Source of the DNA: Gorsachius magnificus
Lineage: Eukaryota; Chordata; Aves; Pelecaniformes; Ardeidae
Direction: 5' to 3'
Assembly: GCA_034008185.1 (NCBI GenBank)
Contig: CM067086.1
Span: 67,936,286-68,000,285, forward strand
DNA: 64,000 nucleotides
Numbering within the stretch: position 1 is the stretch's first letter; every line of letters starts with the position of its first letter. Below the pieces are notes generated by a model. The model did not search any database, was not told the DNA's origin, and was given only the letters and a program-made list of their open reading frames with translations. A program made the position numbers and the translations under genes. This document shows, piece by piece, positions 1-10,006 of this stretch.

Positions 1-1812
1 GGGTATCAATCAGCCTTACTGAATTAACATTTCACTGATAGCGATGCACAAAGCCTTTTAATGAGGACTTTCAAGTCTCCCAGCTCAGGGTTTCTGCCTG
101 CCTGTTCCTTAGCAACAGAGGGGATTGGCAGGCAGAAGGGTTTTGATGTATTCTTACATAAAGGATTTACAATGCTGGAAATTGCATGCAAAAATTAGGA
201 TAATTGTGTTTTGTTGTTTTGGCACAAAGTTCAAAGATAAACAAACAACCTTTGGGCCCCCAGAAGCTTCCTGTTGTGTTCTTCTTCCTTCCTCTGTTCT
301 TGCGGAGAAGTTATCCACCAAGTCTGGAGTTCAAATTAAATAGACTTTTGTCTGTTTTCTGGAAATTAACACATCAGAGCAGAAAAATCAGTGCTCATTG
401 ATCTACATTAGAAAGGAGAATTAACGAGCGGTGTGCCGAAATGCACGGAAAGGCAATGCTCTGCAACGCTTTTGCAAAGCTGCAGCTTGTCAGTGGTGGC
501 ATCTTCTCGGCAAGCTGCAGCCCCTGGTCCAGCCCTGCATCTCTCTCCAGGATGGTCCCTCTCCTCCCGCAGGTCTCGGGGTCCCTCACGTTGGCGGCTG
601 GAGGAGCGGTGTGCAGTGCCGCCTTGCCAAAACCCTGCAGCGAACCTTCTCCACCACCTCCCGGTTTCTGCCTCTCTGAATACCTTTTGTGGTTTCCCCA
701 TCTCTGGGTGCAGATGGGGCCGCATCTGCCTCCTGGCTCCCAAAACCTGCTCAATTTTAATGGCACTTACGTTTTCGGGGTATCCAGTATGCGCGTTTTT
801 GGGATATGGCTGAGGTCATCCTTTGGGACAAGCCAAACTCTTGCTTGAATGTTGGCTGAAAAGAGGATGATATATTTTATATTTTATATCTGTCTTTCTC
901 AGCTTAGATGTCCACGTAAAGGAAAATCCCGGGAACAGGACCCTGCTGGGTGTTGTGGTGGAAGCCAACACTCAGCCCCTCTTTTCCATGCTTCCTCTGC
1001 TTGGCCTCCTTTGCTCCTGCCCTGGCCCCTGCCTGCTGCTCAGTGGTGTATAATATTAACACTGTGCATCAATCCTTCTCTTTCTGCTTCCCAGGCACTA
1101 CCTTGAGCATGGGACCACAGCTATTCCACCCTGAAAGCTGCTGTCAGGGGCAGGGAGAAGACACCCATCACTGGGGATCTCCCACCTCCTTTCCATGGGA
1201 TGCCACCCTTCGGCCTCCCTGAGCTCCTGCAATACGTCAAAGCCTGCTGCAAAGCCGATGATGCCAATTAGGCTTTCCTTTAATGAGCTTTGGTGTGTGC
1301 TGCCTTCCCACTCAGAGGAGATCTCTTCACATCTCCTCGGCCTATGCTGTTAGCTGAGGTTGGGCGTGAGGCAGAGTGCGGTCAGGGCTGCCGGGCAGAG
1401 CCACAACGCCATCACGTATATCTTGGTGTGGTGGTAATATTTGCAGCAGCCCGGAGAGGACTTTCTTCATTATAAAGTTCCCATGCTTTACAGAAGTGAG
1501 GGTGGAAGCGCAAAGCATAGCAAATCATGGCCGCTAAGCTTTTTGTCCCTAGGACATACACCGAGTACCAGTTTTTGCCTTGGCACTGCGCATCCATGCG
1601 TTTGCTGCGCAGCTGGAAATAGAAGCGCCTTTTCCTCTACTGGCCTGAGGACATGAGCCAGACATACTCCACCGACTCCCAAACCTGGTGCAAACTGTAG
1701 GAAACCCATGTGGTTTGCTCCTGATGTGGCTGCTTTATACAATGTGCCCTGTATTTTCAAGGGGCTGAGTCAGCTTTAAGGCTGACTGTGGGGCAGGCAC
1801 CTGCCCGGCTTT
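1..1812. other. Unique non-coding sequence
   Basis: No recognisable exon, RNA gene or mobile element. Between about 420 and 760 the sequence is GC-richer than its surroundings, and overlapping short open frames appear on both strands there. That is what low stop-codon density in GC-rich DNA produces, and no frame reads like a known protein. The block from about 940 to 1230 is also C-rich with short frames. A plain AT-rich stretch leads into the CR1 end at 1813. Confidence 0.6.
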
Positions 1813-2250
1813 TCATAGAATCATAGAATCACTTTGATTGGAAAAGCCCTTTAAGATCATAGGCTCCAACCTTTAACCTAACCCTGACATCCCACCACTA
1901 AACCCTGTCCCTAAGGACCTCATCTACCCTTTTTTAAATACCCCCAGGGATGAGGACTCCACCACCTCCCTGGGCAGCCCATTCCAGAGCCTGACAACCT
2001 TTTTGGTGAAGAAGTTTTTCCTAATGTCCTGCCTACACCTGCCCTGGCGCAACTTCAGACCATTTCCCCTTGTCCTATCATCTGTTACCAGGGAGAAGAG
2101 GCCGACCCCCACCTCGCTACAGCCTCCTCTCAGGCAGTTGTAGAGGGCGATCAGGGCTCCCCTCAGCCTCCTCTGCTCCAGACTGAACACCCCCAGTTTG
2201 CTCAGCCACTCCTCGTATAACTTGTGCTCCAGACCCCTCATCTGCTGATG
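1813..2250 (-). mobile_element. CR1 LINE fragment, 3' end
   Basis: Reading the minus strand from about 2250 down to 1813 gives the C-terminal part of CR1 ORF2 ([10 protein letters not shown] near 2220, then [24 protein letters not shown] and [10 protein letters not shown]). The short CR1 3' UTR follows, ending in two copies of the ATTCTATGA-type tail at 1813-1828. The copy is 5'-truncated and lacks the endonuclease and reverse transcriptase, so it cannot move. The frame breaks just after the LGVFKK stretch, near the A-rich codons at 1925-1935. It is the same subfamily as the plus-strand copy at 3290-3707 and the minus-strand copy at 61384. CR1 usually makes no clear target duplication and none is seen. 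Confidence 0.95.
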
Positions 2251-3289
2251 CAGGACCCGTGCAGGAACAGAGGTGCTGGTCCTCCTGGTCTCATCCCACC
2301 TTGCCATGTGCAACAGCCCAAATTCTTTAATAAAAAAACCCCACAAAACAACACCAAACCAAACTGAAGCAAGAACAACAAGAAAACCTCTGCGAACATG
2401 TCCTGGCAATTTTATGAGTTCAAACTTTGTTTTTCATTCTGTGCCTAGAGGAAGATGCCAATCTCTGTGCACCAGGAGAAGGCACTCGGTACCTGTTAAC
2501 CCCACAGGTTATGCAGCCTTCACCCCATCTCAATGCAAGGGGTGAGCTTCTCCCGGCGAGGTGCCCATGCTCCTCTAGCACTTAGCTGAAGCAGGTAATG
2601 CCCAGCTTAACTCTGCACAGAATGATCTACGATGCTAATTTAGAAGAATGAAGACTTATTTAGTTATTACAGTCTGTTTCCTGGGGCCTTTTTAGTGTGC
2701 TCAGGCACAGGTGAACCGACCCATGCTGATAATTCCCCATTGCCCATATCACTCTGGTCTGCACCATCAGAAGGTGTTTCTGCAGCCAATATTTAGCTAT
2801 CAAATACTCGGACCCCGCTGCCTGTTGCATCTCTGGCTCCCCGGGGGTGGTGCCCTCCTGGGGCTCCCCCCATCCCCCGTTTGCACTGTGCCATAGCAAT
2901 CCCGGAGATGAGAAAGCCTTGTACCTGTTACCTGCTTCTGCCAGCGGGTTGTGCCACTCCACCGCGCTATGTGCCCGGCCGGAGCAGCAACCACCACCCA
3001 GCTCTGGCTCATGCTGCTCTCTGCTCTTTGCTGATTTATCTTTCATCTCTAACAATCTCATGGCCTGAGACAAAGATTCTAAGTGTGAAGTGCAGCGATC
3101 TTATTTGTGTCGCTGAACCTGGGGAATACAGGGGCTGGTATGACTTGGCTTGTACACAGCAAGGTTTTGGCCCTGGCTCTGTGTTGGGATCCACGTGTGA
3201 TGGCTCAGAGCGTCGAGGCACTGTGGAAGTAAGATACAATGAACAGGAGGAAAATGTCCCCCCTTTTGTTCACCAGGTTTAAAATCCTG
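2251..3289. other. Unique spacer between two inverted CR1 copies
   Basis: An A/C-rich stretch at about 2325-2395 contains repeated CAAAAC/ACCAAAC-like words and lies upstream of the minus-strand CR1. The rest is ordinary mixed-composition DNA. Short open frames on both strands (for example 2660-3073 minus and 2881-3282 plus) overlap each other and resemble no protein I know. No RNA gene or repeat family is recognised. Confidence 0.5.
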
Positions 3290-3707
3290 ATGAGATACAA
3301 CTGGGGTTGTTTAGTCTGGAGAAGAGGAGGCTGAGGGGAGACCTGATCGCCCTCTACAACTGCCTGAGAGGAGGCTGTAGTGAGGTGGGGGTCGGCCTCT
3401 TCTCCCTGGTAACAGACGATAGGATGAGGGGGAATGGTTTGAAGCTGCGCCAGGGCAGGTTTAGGCAGGACATTAGGAAAAACTTCTTCACCAAAGGGGT
3501 TGTCAGGCTCTGGAATGGGCTGCCCAGGGAGGTGGTCGAGTCCTCATCCCTGGGGGTACTTAAAAGAAGGATAGATGAGGTGCTTAGGGACAGGGTTTAG
3601 TGGTGGGATGGCAGGGTTAGGTTAAAGGTTGGACTCGATGATCTTAAAGGGCTTTTCCAACCAAAGTGATTCTATGATTCTATGATTCTACGATTCTATG
3701 ATTCTAC
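3290..3707 (+). mobile_element. CR1 LINE fragment, 3' end with microsatellite tail
   Basis: The plus strand encodes the last ~95 residues of CR1 ORF2 ([18 protein letters not shown] at 3310, [31 protein letters not shown], ending EVLRDRV at 3600). The CR1 3' UTR follows, with the typical GGACTCGATGATCTTAAAGG and TTTTCCAACC words. It ends in five 8-base units (GATTCTAT/C) at 3668-3707. The frame is open from 3307 to its natural stop, so this copy is less damaged than the one at 1813. Only the 3' end is present, so it is not autonomous. It faces the 1813-2250 copy head to head about 1 kb away. Confidence 0.96.
3668..3707 (+). repeat. CR1 3' terminal 8-bp microsatellite (5 units)
   Basis: Five tandem units of GATTCTAT or GATTCTAC close the CR1 copy. 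This short repeat is the hallmark 3' terminus of CR1 elements, believed to be recognised by the element's reverse transcriptase during target-primed reverse transcription. It fixes the element's orientation and 3' boundary. Confidence 0.95.
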
Positions 3708-4346
3708 ATGGCAGAAATGAAAGCTTCTTGGCGCGGTCTTTGTCTCTCTCCTCTGCTCCGGAGTAAATAACTGGTTCTGCTGAAGTTGATGGAAATATAA
3801 TTGAGAGCCCTGAAGGAGATGTGATCATCCCATTTGTACCACCTACTTGCAACAGGAGCTGATGGATGCAGAAAATGCATTCTGGTGTCTTCCCACCTAG
3901 GAAGGTAAAAACCGAAGAGGTGATGGCCTGGGACACCAGCCCTTGCTCTAGATGGATGTGCAGCAGTCGGGGCCCAAGCAGGCGGTGGCTCTGCTCCCAG
4001 GGTCTCCCTGCAGCACAGCTGCTTGCTGCCCGGGTTTGCGAGAAGGCTCTTCTCTTTAAACTTGCTGAGGAGGGTAAGGAGGGGATCTGGCCCCTTGCCA
4101 TGCTTGGGCCACCACAGCCCAGTGGCCCATTACTGGTGCCGGACTGAGCTGCCTACTACTAGGATAATGGGAATGTGCTTTATTTGTGTTTTGTGGTGCT
4201 TTCTTGACATTTTAAAAAAACATTTTCTGTTTAAGAATAGAGCCCTTTTGTTTCTTCTTCTTTCTGGTTATCAACTCATTTGGATTTGAGCACTGGGAAA
4301 CTGTCATTACACGTGCCCCATTTTGTCCAGAATACTGATTACTAAT

Positions 4347-4368
4347 CCCCCCCCCCTTTTTTTCCCCC
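4347..4368 (+). repeat. Homopyrimidine tract C10-T7-C5
   Basis: A 22-base uninterrupted pyrimidine run: ten C, seven T, five C. Such tracts are prone to length change and can adopt triplex or i-motif structures in vitro. No functional claim is made. Confidence 0.9.
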
Positions 4369-4562
4369 ACATAATTGAAATTTGAGAGAATTTTGTAGGT
4401 GGTGTTTATCTTTTCTCAAAGGTTATGGTAATGACTTTTTATTTAAAAAGATCAAAAGTTTGAAGAGCGATAGCAATTTAAATATAAAAGCTGTGAGTTT
4501 GTCTCCGCTTTTGTAGTCATTTAGCTTACTGAAATGGTGCAGCGCATTACTGCGTGCAATAC

Positions 4563-4580
4563 ATATATATATATATATAT
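4563..4580. repeat. (AT)9 dinucleotide microsatellite
   Basis: Nine uninterrupted AT units preceded by AC and followed by GCAT. Likely length-polymorphic. Confidence 0.95.
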
Positions 4581-4672
4581 GCATAGAAGTTTGATCATTG
4601 GAGGTGCTTGGATATGCCATTGGAGGCCCTGGACTTGCTTTCTCCAGCAGTCTGGGACAACACTGAAGATGA

Positions 4673-4720
4673 CTAGATGACTAGATGACCTCTAGGGGTC
4701 CCTTCCAACCCAAAACAGGT
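4673..4720 (+). mobile_element. CR1 3' UTR scrap
   Basis: The words GATGACCTCTAGGGGTC and CCCTTCCAACCCAAAAC match the CR1 3' UTR, and the same words recur at the end of the CR1 copy at 53085-53395. Only about 45 bases are recognisable, with no microsatellite tail and no coding part. A small local duplication (GATGACTA repeated) precedes it. Could be a highly decayed 5'-truncated insertion. Confidence 0.75.
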
Positions 4721-6148
4721 TTGGGCAACCTTCCCTAAGGAATCAAGGGCTGTGGCAGAGTCAACTGCAAAACTGCTGGGAGTCCATCACACAGCCCCGC
4801 ACACGGCCACGTCCCCACCCTTCTGCTCGTTTCTTCTTGTCCCTCTCTAAATACCACCGAGTTTTATTTATAAATGAGGGTCTCTGGAGCTGGTGAGCTC
4901 TTGCTCAGCAAGGACATCGATACATGCAGGCACTGCAAAGGCTGAAATTTGGAAACCTGGCTGCATATTCTGTGTATTTGAAAGGAAAGCTGCATGTATT
5001 TTGTTTGATAAGGAACTGGGTGGTACGCTGCTATTTGCCATTTTTAATGCATCTAGATGAAACGCACTCTCTGACATTTCCTTCGCTAAACTCAGTGGCT
5101 TAATATTCAGCAATCTACCCTTCATTATGTTAAATGCCTTTTAAAAAGTAACCAGAGCGCTATTCGGAGAAGGCCCACTGGCATACAAAATGGCTTCATC
5201 CCCATAAAAATGCAAATTAACTCTCTGGAAGTGTAGGTCTAGCTCGTTTGTATAGAAAATAAAAAAGGGCTTCGAACAGAGCCCAGAGGAACTTTGCTAA
5301 CAACAAGATGTTCAGTAACATCAGCAGCCCGATACGTTACCGCAAAGATAATTTCTCAGCTCTTCCCCAAATTTTCGTTTTTATTTTTAACCCTAAATTC
5401 CCACCAGCGCTCAGGTGAGGAGATCCTGGTCTCCTGACAGCTCTCTGCTTTTCTGAGACCTTCATAAACGGGGCAATGCCATGGGAAATAAAGGGTTTTT
5501 TGCTGTCTTGGTCAGCCAAAAGTAGCTGTGGTTATTTGTTCTTGAATGCGATTATCACTTCTGGAAGACATGTATCCGTTCCTACATGCAGGTGAGAAAA
5601 AAATCAAAGCACGTTGCAAGAACCTGACTCTTTCCCCAAGGATCTCACCTGGGAGACTAATGATTCTGAAGGGCCAACGTCAAAGTGGCCAGCTTGCATA
5701 TTTTGCACAGCATTGCAGTGCTTTCCTTAGAAGCAGCGTGGGCAAAGTAGAGGACTGAAGTGAGAGATGGGTTTTCCAATTTCTGCAAAAATGAGACTTT
5801 TCCATGTATCTGGGGTGATTTGCTTATGTGAGATGTTCTTCCCCAAAGAAACCTGGGTTTCCCATGGAGGAGGAATTGAGATAAATTTAAAAACTTCGCG
5901 ATGCTCCAGGGATTTCCTGCAGCTGTGGGATGTGGCTGCTCTGGGGGCTGGGCAAGGGGCCTGGAGTGCTTTGGTCCTGCCGTGGTGGCTTGTAGACATG
6001 AAATACGTCATTCAATCAAATGCAGCATACCAGGGAAATAACTACTATATGAAAATTCACAGAACTGCAGATTCATTCATTTTATTCACTCCTGCTCTTT
6101 GGCTTCTTTTCTTTTTTTCAGTGGGGTTTTTACCTTATAGTGAATGGC
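4721..6148. other. Unique non-coding sequence
   Basis: No gene or RNA is recognised. At about 5265-5315 a short stretch (AGAGCCCAGAGGAACTTTGC) faintly resembles minus-strand LINE text seen in old CR1-like elements, but it is too short and diverged to call. The remainder is AT-rich unique DNA. Confidence 0.5.
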
Positions 6149-6562
6149 TCTGCTGGTTCGGGCTGGGATAGAGTTAATTTCTTCACAGTAGCTGGTATGG
6201 GGCTACGGTTTGGATTTGTGCTGGAAGCAGGGTGGATAACCCAGGGATGTGTTTGTTCCTGCTGAGCAGGGCTCACACAGAGCCACGGTCTTTTCTGCTT
6301 CTCACCCCACCCCACCAGTGAGGGTCTGGGGGGGCACAAGGAGCTGGGAGGGGGCACGGCCAGGACAGCTGACCCCAACTGGCCCCATGGCTATTCCAGA
6401 CCATAGGGCACCATGATCAACACATAGAGCTGGGGGAAGAAGAAGGAAGGGGAGGATGTTGGGAGCGATGGTGTTTGTCTTCCCCAGTCACCGTTACATG
6501 TGATGGAGCCCGGCTGTCCTGGGGATGGCTGAGCACCTGCCTGCCATGGGAAGCAGGGAACA
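6149..6562 (+). mobile_element. Endogenous retrovirus LTR, 3'-truncated
   Basis: The first ~414 bases align by eye along their length with the full LTR at 41482-42047. Shared anchors include GGGATAGAGTTAATTTCTTC near the start, GGACAGCTGACCC in the middle, and GATGGAGCCCGGCTGTCCTG then TGCCATGGGAAGCAGGGA near the break. The left end is TC rather than the usual TG. The homology stops at about 6560, so the part that carries the ATTAAA polyadenylation signal and the terminal CA in the 41482 copy is missing. No retroviral coding sequence is seen on either side. The TATA/CRE region is also decayed (CACCATGATCAACACATAGAG). Confidence 0.88.
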
Positions 6563-8694
6563 TGGTACCAGAAATTGCATCCGCAACTGATGCTGAAAGT
6601 CACTCTTGGCAAAATCTTTGGATCATCTCTTCAGGCCATTGGCAGTAATTCAGCCATTATGGTATTCTGCACATACCTTCTCTTTTGGTGCTAGGAAGAT
6701 TGGATTACCAGTGTGAGAGGCTTGGGTGGGTTTAGCAACCTCAAGCCTACAAGATGCCACTTCCAGCGTTTAGCTGTGTTGTGGACAGGCCCAACCTTCC
6801 TGTTGCTCCTTCCCAGCAATAGCCATTTTTACCCTTTCTGGTGTCATTTTCTGCTAATATTCAACATCCCATGCCAGCATGTTCGCTACGGTTGTAACTG
6901 TTTAACACACATACATTTTTTATTCTTGCTTATTTTGTGCTTGGGCTCAGTCAGGCAGAGGTCACCCTGCCAAGGTGTCTGCCACAGAAATTGTCTCGGC
7001 TATGCTCCAGTTTTGAATCATATTTCTGGAAGCACTTTAGGAATCACAGTAGTCACAGAGGAGTTTCGCCGTGTCTTCACAGCCAGATTGTGCCTGAGGT
7101 TTTGAGGCCCCGTGGTCCTACCTCAATAATGTTGGGTTGCGGTGATGCTCTGACGCGGTTCCCTGGGTCTGGGGCCAGGGTGCTGTGTGTGGCTCTCAGT
7201 AAGCGATTTCACGCTGCTGCTGTTGAACCTCTTCTGCTCTCTCTCCAGTGGAGAGCCAAGTGACGGTGTTGAATTGTCTCAATGAGCTGTTGTCTTCTGG
7301 AGCGCATTGACTAGGTAGCACAGTCATGGCATTTCATTTACTTTCATCTGCTTTTATTTGTTTGAGGCAGATATTGCTGGGCATTTCAAATTACTTTATA
7401 AGATGCTGGTTCATTTCTGTGGTGCTTGTTCTCGCTGGATGAGTTGGATGATACCATATGCAGCCTCCAGCCTCATTTCCCCACAGCGAGTCCTGGTCGC
7501 ACCGATGCAGAGGGCAGCAACAGCCCTTGGAGATGACCCAGGAGAGGAAGACTGGACAGGAGGGTGTCAGGAGTAGGAATGTCAAAATTCTTGTGTTTCT
7601 TGTGAAAATTCTCTCATGCTATTAGCCAGCATCCATCTGGAGCCTTCTATTTAGAGAACTGTTTTGTTCCAGTCTTTGCTCCAACTGCTTTTCATTGATG
7701 CTAGGTGAAAAATGTCCTTTTCTTTGGATGTTCTTGAGATCCATGTGCGTCACAAAACTGCCCACTGCTTGTTTGACTTTCATCATAAATGAAACTGCAC
7801 AGCAAGTCCTTGATCCATTATTTCAGTGCTCTTTTTCTGATGTTTGGTTCAATGCCGTTTTCAGACATTTCATGGTATAACAAGTAAGTAACCAAAAGCC
7901 CTAACACTCAGCAGGTTTCTGTGTCCGGTATCACAGCAGGTAAAACTAATGTGTTCCAAAAGGTTAGGCTGGGTCTGTTTTCCCTGTATCCCTTCACAAA
8001 GCCAGTGTTATTTTCTAAATATGTGTTTCATCCTGGTGTTGCATCTTTCATTATCTTCACATCTGCTCTTATCGACAGGAAGGTACAACACAAACCTAGA
8101 GCAAGAGCAGCTCACTGCAGGTTTTCCAAGAGATGGAGCAAACTTGTAGGTGCATACTTCTGAAACCTGTTTATTCCTGAAAATGAACTGAATGAAGAAG
8201 TTAAAATGCAACATGAAGTATCCAAAGCTGGATGTGCACTGAAGCTGTGGGGTGTAATGTGCTTCTCACATCCTACCCGGTGGCATTGCTGGTGTTATTG
8301 AGGTCTCAGCCCCACCAAACCTTATGAGCGAATGTCTACAGCCCCTGCTACAGGGCATAGTAGAGGTACCTGAGCTGACTTTAAGCATTCCCGTTCAGCA
8401 CCCAGAAATGTGAAAAAGTTATAGAAATGTCTATAATGATAAAAACCTCAGCACCCTATTTCTAACAGGGGCAGAGAGGATGGGCAGGCATAGCCTCATC
8501 TGCTGCCCGTGGCTTGGGCATGGTGCAGGAGATGACGTGGTTGTGCGGCATGGGAGAGGCTGATCCCGGAGGAAGTAAATCCATCTAAAACCAGTCCTCA
8601 TGAATTCTTCTGTGCAATACTTGTTTACTCCAAGTGCGTTACAGCTGCACACTTGTGCAGGTCAGCAGCTCTGTAGTTTACAGCCGTGTGACCA
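6563..8694. other. Unique sequence downstream of the truncated LTR
   Basis: Starts with TGGTACCAGAA, which resembles a tRNA-Leu primer binding site (see findings). Otherwise there is no gag-, pol- or env-like reading frame, no RNA gene and no recognised repeat. Short frames at 6713-7263 (plus) and 8008-8214 (minus) look fortuitous. Confidence 0.5.
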
Positions 8695-9338
8695 TGAGCC
8701 AGCAGGGTGCCTTATTGCCAAGAGGGCCAATGGAATCCTGGGGTGCATTAAGAGAAGCGTGGCCAGCAGGGCAAGGGAGGTTCTCCTCCCCCTCTGCTCT
8801 GCCCTAGTGAGACCGCATCTGGAACGCTGGGTCCAGTTCTGGGCTCCCCAGTTCAAGAAAGATGAGGAACTCTTAGAAAGAGTCCAGAGGAGAGCAACAA
8901 AGATGTTGAGGGGACTGGAACATCTCTCCTATGAGGAAAGGCTGAGGGAGCTGGGCTTGTTTAGCCTGCAAAAGAGAAGACTGAGAGGGGATCTTATAAA
9001 TACTTGCAAGTATCTTAAGGGTGGATGTCACAAGGATGGAGCCAGACTCTTCTCAGTGGTGCCCAGCGCCAGGACAAGGGGCAATGGGCACAAACTGAAG
9101 CAGAAGAGGTTCCAGCTGAACGTGAGGAAGAACTTCTTGACTTTGAGGGTGCCCGAGCCCTGGCCCAGGCTGCCCAGGGGGGCTGTGGAGTCTCCTTCTC
9201 TGGAGATCTTCAACCCCCACCTAGCCGCTGTCCTGTGCCCCCTGCTCTGGGTGAGCCTGCTCGAGCAGGGGGGTGGCATGGGGTGATCTCCAGAGGGCCC
9301 TGCCAACCCTTGCCATTCTGGGATTCTGGGTTTCTGTG
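8695..9338 (+). mobile_element. CR1 LINE fragment, C-terminal ORF2 plus 3' UTR
   Basis: The plus strand carries roughly the last 190 residues of CR1 ORF2 without a stop: [19 protein letters not shown], then [76 protein letters not shown] and LLEQGGGMG. The 3' UTR (ATCTCCAGAGGGCCCTGCCA) ends in a weak CATTCTGGGATTCTGGG tail near 9338. This is a different CR1 subfamily from the 1813/3290 copies, as the tail is of CTGGGATT type. The palm domain and endonuclease are absent. The frame reads into unrelated upstream sequence from 8600, so that is not a real start. Confidence 0.95.
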
Positions 9339-9365
9339 AAAGAGAAAAAGTGCCAGTGGTAAGAC

Positions 9366-9660
9366 TTGCATGGCATAGTCCTTTTTGAGCTGTATGTTTA
9401 TTAGCTCATTGAGTGAGGTTGTGCCAGAGACAGCCCTCAGGACGAAGGGCTTGTTGCATCTGGTGCGGCACAGACCTGTGAGCAAGCCGAGCCTTGAAGA
9501 GCTTATGGCTCCTGCAAGCTCTGCTGGAAACTCATCTCCAGGTACATTAAAGATGTAGTTAATCAGAACAGCTGAATTGCGCAGGAAGGTAATGTCTGTA
9601 AGGCCAATCGAAGCACTTGTTCCAGCCCCATCAGTCATTGAGACGGTGGGGAATTGCACC
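9366..9660 (-). other. Exon-like open frame, unidentified
   Basis: On the minus strand about 98 codons are open with natural-looking codon use. Recognisable stretches are SMTDGAGTSASIGLTDITF, LINYIFNVPGDEFPAELAG, LLTGLCRTRCNKPFVLRAV and SLNELINIQLKKDYAMQ. A possible splice acceptor (CTGGCTCAG) lies immediately upstream, ending at 9661. The only GT near the far end (CAA|GTCTTA, at 9365-9364) is a poor donor. The frame continues as a shadow through the neighbouring CR1 3' end, which lies only ~25 bases away. I do not recognise the protein family. It could be a true internal exon, a fragment of a retrocopy or other coding-derived insertion, or a chance frame. The GTG at 9659 is not proposed as a start. 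Confidence 0.25.
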
Positions 9661-9992
9661 CTGAGCCAGGATCAAAGTTCATTGCATTGTCTTTACAAAA
9701 CAGGAGCAAGATCTTTGTAGAAGAAATATGATCACAGCCTATCAAGTTTCTTCTGAGATACTTTGAACAAAATAATTGAACAGGAAAACCTCTCAGGCCT
9801 TCATTTCTCAAAATATTAAAATTGTAATGTAAATTATCTTATGCCTGGAGCAAAAAACTTATAAAATGTCAGGGTTGTCATGGTTTTAAATACACAAGCA
9901 GTCAATCCTTTGTCAACTCATATTGGAATTTTAGTCAAACAGATAAATTGTTCCTTCACACAGACACACACATATAGACACACTCATGGGGC

Positions 9993-10006
9993 TTTTTTTT
10001 TTTTTT
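9993..10006 (+). repeat. T14 homopolymer after a CA-rich patch
   Basis: Fourteen T followed by five A. Upstream, at about 9960-9985, ACACAC-type words are interrupted by ATAG. No retroposon body is seen attached to it. Confidence 0.9.

Larger units (their letters stand above)
3708..4672. other. Unique non-coding sequence with low-complexity tracts
   Basis: No gene is recognised. The stretch holds a C/T tract (4347-4368) and an (AT)9 run (4563-4580), both listed separately. Frames at 3688-4101 (minus) and 3866-4289 (plus) overlap and look like chance reading frames. Confidence 0.5.

Noticed and set aside
395..848. Four overlapping open frames of 82-135 codons on both strands
   Set aside because: They share one GC-rich stretch, have no domain, and lack splice or start context. 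Low stop density explains them.
1924..2409. 161-codon minus-strand frame as a host gene
   Set aside because: Its C-terminal two thirds is CR1 ORF2 and the N-terminal part is read-in from unrelated A/C-rich DNA.
5265..5330. Possible old minus-strand LINE text
   Set aside because: Only about 20-40 bases look similar. Too short to support.
8600..9286. 228-codon frame, the longest here, as a real protein
   Set aside because: From about residue 35 on it is CR1 ORF2. The beginning is chance upstream sequence.
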